From CAYTAP01 sp964435775 (GTDB lineage: Bacteria; Planctomycetota; Phycisphaerae; Tepidisphaerales; Tepidisphaeraceae), in the NCBI GenBank assembly GCA_964435775.1, contig CAYTAP010000144.1, positions 1 to 8,872 of the forward strand: a DNA stretch of 8,872 bases, written 5' to 3'. The notes under the pieces are model-generated. The model did not search any database and was not told the origin of the DNA. It saw nothing but the letters and a program-made list of their open reading frames with translations. Shown here piece after piece: positions 6,054 to 8,872 of the stretch. Every line of letters begins with the position of its first letter. Positions within the stretch are counted from its first letter, which is position 1. Made by a program: the position numbers and the translations under genes.

Positions 6054-6127
6054 CGTAGGGTCCGTGGTACCCCGCGGACCAATGCTTCCATCGCAGCAAT
6101 GGTCCGCGGAGTACCACGGACCCTACG
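6054..6127. repeat. 74-base inverted repeat, dispersed palindromic element
   Basis: Arms 6054-6086 and 6095-6127 are 33 bases each, inverted, with 31 of 33 matching, around an 8-base centre TCCATCGC. The core arm (27 bases, ending CGGACCCTACG) also occurs alone at 2859-2885. Each arm is itself a near-palindrome of the form GGTCCGCGG...CCxCGGACC, so the element is a nested palindrome that can form one long hairpin or two smaller ones. It occupies most of the ribE-pdxA spacer. No T-run follows on either strand and no target duplication is obvious. It resembles REP/BIME-type elements that are moved by REP-associated transposases (RAYTs), but no transposase is in the window. Confidence 0.8.
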
Positions 6128-6173
6128 GTAAAGCGTTCGGAGCATTTCAACAGAATCATTTCATATCGGACTT

Positions 6174-6764
6174 TCATTGCCGCCTGGCTTCCATGTAATG
6201 CACGACGGTCTTGGCGAGAATGTCGCATTCGAGGTTGAATGGCCAGCCGATGGGTCGGCGTGTGAGCGCGGTGAGATTCACCGTGGTGGGGATGAGTGCA
6301 ACCTCGAACTGGTTGCCGTGCACGCGGGCGATCGTCAAGGCGACGCCGTCGAGCGTCACCGAGCCTTTGGGTGACAGATATTTCGTCAGCGCATCGGGCG
6401 CTTCAAGCATCAGCCGCCATTCCCGTTCGTCGGCGACCTGTTCGAGCATAATCGCCTTTCCATCGATGTGCCCCTGCACGAAGTGCCCGTCGAGGCGATC
6501 CCCGACGCGAAGCGAGCGCTCGACATGCACCTCATCGCCGCCTTGAAGCTCGCCTAGGTTGGTCAGCTCGAGTGTTTCCTGGACGACATCAAACGCCAGC
6601 TCCCCGCCGATCAATTCCGCGACGGTCAGACAGCAGCCGTTGATGGCGATGGATTCCCCGATCTTAATGTCGTTCCATGGGTTGGGCAGCGTCAGCCGAC
6701 GGAACTTCGGCCCGTCGGTGGCGCCGATCACACGCAGTGTTCGCTCGATGATTCCGGTAAACAT
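6174..6764 (-). CDS. ribE: Riboflavin synthase (alpha chain)
   Basis: This enzyme dismutates two 6,7-dimethyl-8-ribityllumazines to riboflavin plus a pyrimidine, the last step of riboflavin synthesis, in the cytoplasm as a trimer. The 196-residue product has the diagnostic N-terminus MFTGIIE and two lumazine-binding barrels. Barrel one has ESIAINGCCLTV (37-48) and TNLGELQGGDEVHVERS (68-84); the linker GHFVQGHIDG (93-102) opens barrel two, with SVTLDGVALTIARV (135-148) and LIPTTVNLTAL (157-167). The C-terminal helix region is short compared with the roughly 213-residue E. coli enzyme, but this is within the family range. The start at 6764 is fixed by MFTGIIE; the frame extends 12 codons further but inside the upstream gene. 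It overlaps the 3' end of the TPR gene by 37 bases, so expression by read-through and translational coupling is likely. The symbol ribC or ribE depends on naming tradition. Confidence 0.95.
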   Translation of the reverse strand: MFTGIIERTLRVIGATDGPKFRRLTLPNPWNDIKIGESIAINGCCLTVAELIGGELAFDVVQETLELTNLGELQGGDEVHVERSLRVGDRLDGHFVQGHIDGKAIMLEQVADEREWRLMLEAPDALTKYLSPKGSVTLDGVALTIARVHGNQFEVALIPTTVNLTALTRRPIGWPFNLECDILAKTVVHYMEARRQ

Positions 6765-8296
6765 TCGCCCGAGCGTACCGGCGATGGGGGGGAAGGACAA
6801 ACGTTCAACAATTCTCCGGCGTTTGCCCGCCGTGGCGGGCGGAGTGGTCGTAAATGCGATGCCGGTTGCGTGGTTGGACCTGTGGTCGCGGAGGGCGCAT
6901 CGGTCGGATTGGTTGCAGTGTGCGGCGGGGGCGCTGGTTGGGTGGTGGGGATTGCGTCCGGCTCGGTATGGCTGGCGAGAAGCCCCTTGCCCAGCGGCGT
7001 GCCTTCGACGCCGATGGGGCGCTGAATGCCGGTGTACCGGGGAACGGGCAGTTGCTGTTGGATGACTGCCGCCTGTTTTCGGAGCTGATCAAGCTTGCGC
7101 ACCTCCAGCAGTCGTTTGTTCTGCAAGCCGGTCGTATCGCGCTGGATGTCGAAATAGACCTGCGGGTACCCGATGCGGAAGATGTTGCCCATCGCATCCT
7201 GCACATAGCTGCTCGCCTCGATGTTGCGCAGGGCGCGGTTGTTGGAATCGATGGATGAATCAATCTCCGCGATCTTCGATTGCACCGATTGAAAATCGCC
7301 GGCGAGGGCATCGAGCTTGGTCTTGATCTGCTTCTCGGCCTCTTTCAGTTGCTCAAGCTGCGCCGCCGTCACCCAGGTCGCGCCCCAGCGATACCATCCG
7401 CTGGCCGCGAGCTTTTGCGCCAGGTCATGATCCTGTGACTGAAACCGACTGGACGCACGCTTGACGACCGCGGCGGATTGATCCTTCGGCGACAGGGCAT
7501 GCAAAGCCTCGGCGACGTTGTTAAGAATCCGCTGATCTCCGGGAGAGGCGATCATCGCCTGGTTGTACGCGTTGATGGAGGCGACGAATTGGTTTTGCCG
7601 CCAGAGGATCACGCCGAGGTTGTTGAGCGTGGGGGCGTGATTGGGCGCCAGGGCATCGGTGGCTTCAAAGCTCTTGCGGGCGGCGGGCAATTGATCCTGA
7701 CGCAGCGCGATCGTTCCCTTGAGGTATAGCGCCGAGACGTTTTTCGCATCGGCGGCAAGCACCTTGACGAGCAGGGCATCGGCTTCCTTGAGCCTCCCTT
7801 GCTTGATGAGCTGACGCGCGTCGCCGGTCACCTCGTATGCCTTGGCGGCCAGCTCATCGCGCTCGGCGGGCGTCACCCATTGCGAACCATATTTCACCAT
7901 GCCGGCCGACTGACGCTGTTGCCACAGCGCGATGTCCGCCTTCGCGTCGGCGACGGCCGGGGTGTTTTTATTCTGATCGATGAATTGTTCGTAGCGTTTG
8001 AGGACTGCGGGGATGCTGTCGAGATGCTCCACCGCTCGCCGGAGCGACGCCAGACGTGAGTCGGCGGCGTCCGGGCCGGGCGTCTTGCTCTTGAGTTCGA
8101 TGGACGCGACCTTTTCTCCGGGCAGGAATTGTGATGCGCCGCCGGGGATCGTCACCCGCCAGCCGCCATCGGCTTTGCGGACGTCCCCTTCGATCTGCGT
8201 GCCATCCTTGAGGTGAATCACATCCGCGCGCAGCGACACGACGGCGAGGAAACAACCAGCGAGAGCCATGACCAATAGTTTTCGCGGGGCGTGCAT
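6728..8296 (-). CDS. Secreted TPR and coiled-coil protein
   Basis: A 522-residue exported protein of unknown function. Residues 1-24 are a signal peptide (basic start, core LLVMALAGCFLAVVSL, cleavage after LRA). DVIHLKDGTQIEGDVRKAD (25-43) looks like the small beta domain often found at the N-terminus of planctomycete exported proteins. Tetratricopeptide-like helices span about 155-260 (ARQLIKQGRLKEADALLVKVL; ALYLKGTIALRQDQLPAARKSFEATDALAP; NNLGVILWRQNQFVASINAYNQAM). A motif of the form YGSQWVTPAE occurs before the repeats (136-145) and again as WGATWVTAAQ (304-313). Two coiled-coil stretches follow (about 312-360 and 388-416), then a Pro/Thr-rich tail with two PTTQP-type strings. The ATG at 8296 is preceded by GAGGTGA at 5 bases; an in-frame GTG at 8305 falls within that site. 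The final residues are encoded in a palindrome and inside the start of ribE, which looks like a run-on extension. Confidence 0.75.
   Translation of the reverse strand: MHAPRKLLVMALAGCFLAVVSLRADVIHLKDGTQIEGDVRKADGGWRVTIPGGASQFLPGEKVASIELKSKTPGPDAADSRLASLRRAVEHLDSIPAVLKRYEQFIDQNKNTPAVADAKADIALWQQRQSAGMVKYGSQWVTPAERDELAAKAYEVTGDARQLIKQGRLKEADALLVKVLAADAKNVSALYLKGTIALRQDQLPAARKSFEATDALAPNHAPTLNNLGVILWRQNQFVASINAYNQAMIASPGDQRILNNVAEALHALSPKDQSAAVVKRASSRFQSQDHDLAQKLAASGWYRWGATWVTAAQLEQLKEAEKQIKTKLDALAGDFQSVQSKIAEIDSSIDSNNRALRNIEASSYVQDAMGNIFRIGYPQVYFDIQRDTTGLQNKRLLEVRKLDQLRKQAAVIQQQLPVPRYTGIQRPIGVEGTPLGKGLLASHTEPDAIPTTQPAPPPHTATNPTDAPSATTGPTTQPASHLRPLRPPRRANAGELLNVCPSPPSPVRSGECLPESSSEHCV
6825..6840. 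repeat. Short perfect palindrome sharing arms with the metF-leader hairpin
   Basis: GCCCGCC (6825-6831) and GGCGGGC (6834-6840) pair perfectly around GT. The same 7-base arms form the hairpin at 1919-1941. Here the palindrome lies inside the last part of the TPR-protein coding region, encoding part of a PPRRANAG stretch, and about 60 bases before the ribE start on the minus strand. Confidence 0.5.
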
Positions 8297-8544
8297 GTTG
8301 GTCACCTCGTTGTCCGGGAAAGTCCCGCCCTTCCGTCCGGAAGATCAAAAATACGGATGCGTGGCGCGAATATTTCTGGTTTTCAAGGCATCCAGACGAT
8401 TTCCAATGCCTTACGCAACTTGAGTGTAGCCCGGCCGTCGCGTGCGATCCATCATAAATCGGCAATCTCTTCACCATTCGCCCGACGGCACGATATAGTT
8501 GAACAAGCGGGGCGTGTGGCGGGCGACATGGCAAGGAGTTTCAG
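8297..8544. promoter_or_regulatory. Divergent intergenic region between the TPR gene and the UxaC-like gene
   Basis: This is 248 bases with no gene. On the TPR-gene side two adjacent inverted repeats lie in its leader: CGGGA-AAG-TCCCG (8315-8327) and CTTCCG-TC-CGGAAG (8330-8343). On the other side there is a plausible plus-strand -10 at 8494-8499. No convincing minus-strand -35/-10 pair was found for the TPR gene. Confidence 0.4.
8470..8499 (+). promoter_or_regulatory. Possible promoter of the UxaC-like gene
   Basis: TATAGT (8494-8499) matches TATAAT at 5 of 6 positions and begins 51 bases before the ATG at 8545. A weak -35, TTCACC (8470-8475; 4 of 6 to TTGACA), precedes it with an 18-base spacer. 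The -10 is the stronger part of the call. Confidence 0.35.
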
Positions 8545-8872
8545 ATGGATGTCGGACAGATGGAAATGGTGGTGGGGCAAGCGGTGGCGAGCCAGCCGGT
8601 GTTTGATCTACACACGCATCTGTATCCACCGGCGTTTGGGACGCCGCTGGCCAAGGGGAGCGGGAGTGATGATCCGACGGGGTGCATGTTGTGGGGGATC
8701 GATGAACTGTTGACGTATCACTACCTGATCGCGGAGGTCTTTCGCACGACCGGGCGGGGCGACGCGGAGGTGGCGGCGTTCTGGCGATGGAGCAAACGCC
8801 AGCAGGCGGAGTTCATCTGGGAGCGGTTGTTCGTCAAGCGCACGCCGATCAGCGAGGCGTGCCGGGGAGTCG
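8545..8872 (+). CDS. Glucuronate isomerase-like amidohydrolase-superfamily protein (5' part only)
   Basis: Only the first 109 codons are present; the gene runs off the right edge. The frame contains PVFDLHTHLYPP (19-30), with His23 and His25 matching the D-x-H-x-H metal site at the first strand of amidohydrolase-superfamily barrels, and in particular the PxFDYHCHL block of UxaC. MLWGIDELLTYHYLIAEVF (48-66) and FWRWSKRQQAEFIWERLFVKRTPISEACRG (79-108) fit the helical insert typical of the uronate isomerase family (COG1904). UxaC interconverts D-glucuronate and D-fructuronate (or galacturonate and tagaturonate). The ATG at 8545 is well set: AAGGAG (8533-8538) lies 6 bases upstream. An overlapping frame starting at the ATG at 8528 is out of register and looks non-coding. 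Assignment beyond superfamily needs the missing C-terminus; a diverged enzyme with another sugar-acid substrate is possible. Confidence 0.72.
   Translation, partial: MDVGQMEMVVGQAVASQPVFDLHTHLYPPAFGTPLAKGSGSDDPTGCMLWGIDELLTYHYLIAEVFRTTGRGDAEVAAFWRWSKRQQAEFIWERLFVKRTPISEACRGV

Noticed and set aside
6054..6127. Intrinsic terminator for ribE
   Set aside because: The hairpin is strong, but no T-run follows it on the minus strand (or on the plus strand), and its arm recurs elsewhere as a repeat.
6765..6860. FMN riboswitch upstream of ribE
   Set aside because: The upstream DNA is coding sequence of the TPR gene and holds only a short palindrome, not the multi-helix RFN element.
8291..8713. Plus-strand 140-codon open frame overlapping the start of the UxaC-like gene
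   Set aside because: It crosses the promoter region, has no homology that I recognise, and is out of frame with the well-supported start at 8545 (AAGGAG at 6 bases, DLHTHL motif).
1..8872. Defence system, CRISPR array, insertion sequence, tRNA or rRNA
   Set aside because: No repeat-spacer pattern, transposase, nuclease or toxin-like product, or cloverleaf was seen on either strand.

Overview
The window looks like chromosomal DNA from an uncultured planctomycete, most likely of the Phycisphaerae. It is GC-rich. It encodes two exported proteins with Pro/Thr-rich linkers containing the string PTTQP, which I associate with that class, and it carries several short palindromic dispersed repeats in the intergenic spaces. 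A run of ten N inside a gene suggests a scaffolded draft or metagenome-derived assembly. The lineage is an inference from style, not from a marker gene.

Layout. Bases 1-106 hold a low-complexity dispersed repeat and no gene. Bases 107-1623 (minus) encode an exported right-handed beta-helix protein, split only by the N gap. A 331-base divergent control region follows, with a promoter for each side. Plus-strand metF (1955-2842, methylenetetrahydrofolate reductase) comes next. A repeat-bearing spacer then carries a sharp promoter that appears to start a leaderless message for two tandem PlsC-type acyltransferases (2987-3655 and 3702-4352) and an NADPH-dependent FMN reductase-like flavoprotein (4416-4973).

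That unit converges, with a 15-base overlap, on a minus-strand unit. Read in its own direction, this unit is a secreted TPR/coiled-coil protein (8296-6728), ribE riboflavin synthase (6764-6174, overlapping the TPR gene by 37 bases) and pdxA (5993-4959, vitamin B6 synthesis). A 74-base near-perfect inverted repeat lies between ribE and pdxA. At the right edge, a plus-strand gene similar to glucuronate isomerase (UxaC-like) starts at 8545 and runs off the window.

The identifiable enzymes are housekeeping: one-carbon/methionine supply (MetF, an FAD enzyme), phospholipid acylation, flavin synthesis and use, and PLP synthesis. Three of them touch flavin metabolism, but I see no strong evidence that this is more than neighbourhood. 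I did not find a defence system, CRISPR array, transposase, tRNA or rRNA. The most noteworthy signals are the dispersed palindromes, the apparent leaderless promoter, the HX4E variant of the acyltransferase motif and the duplicated motif in the TPR protein.
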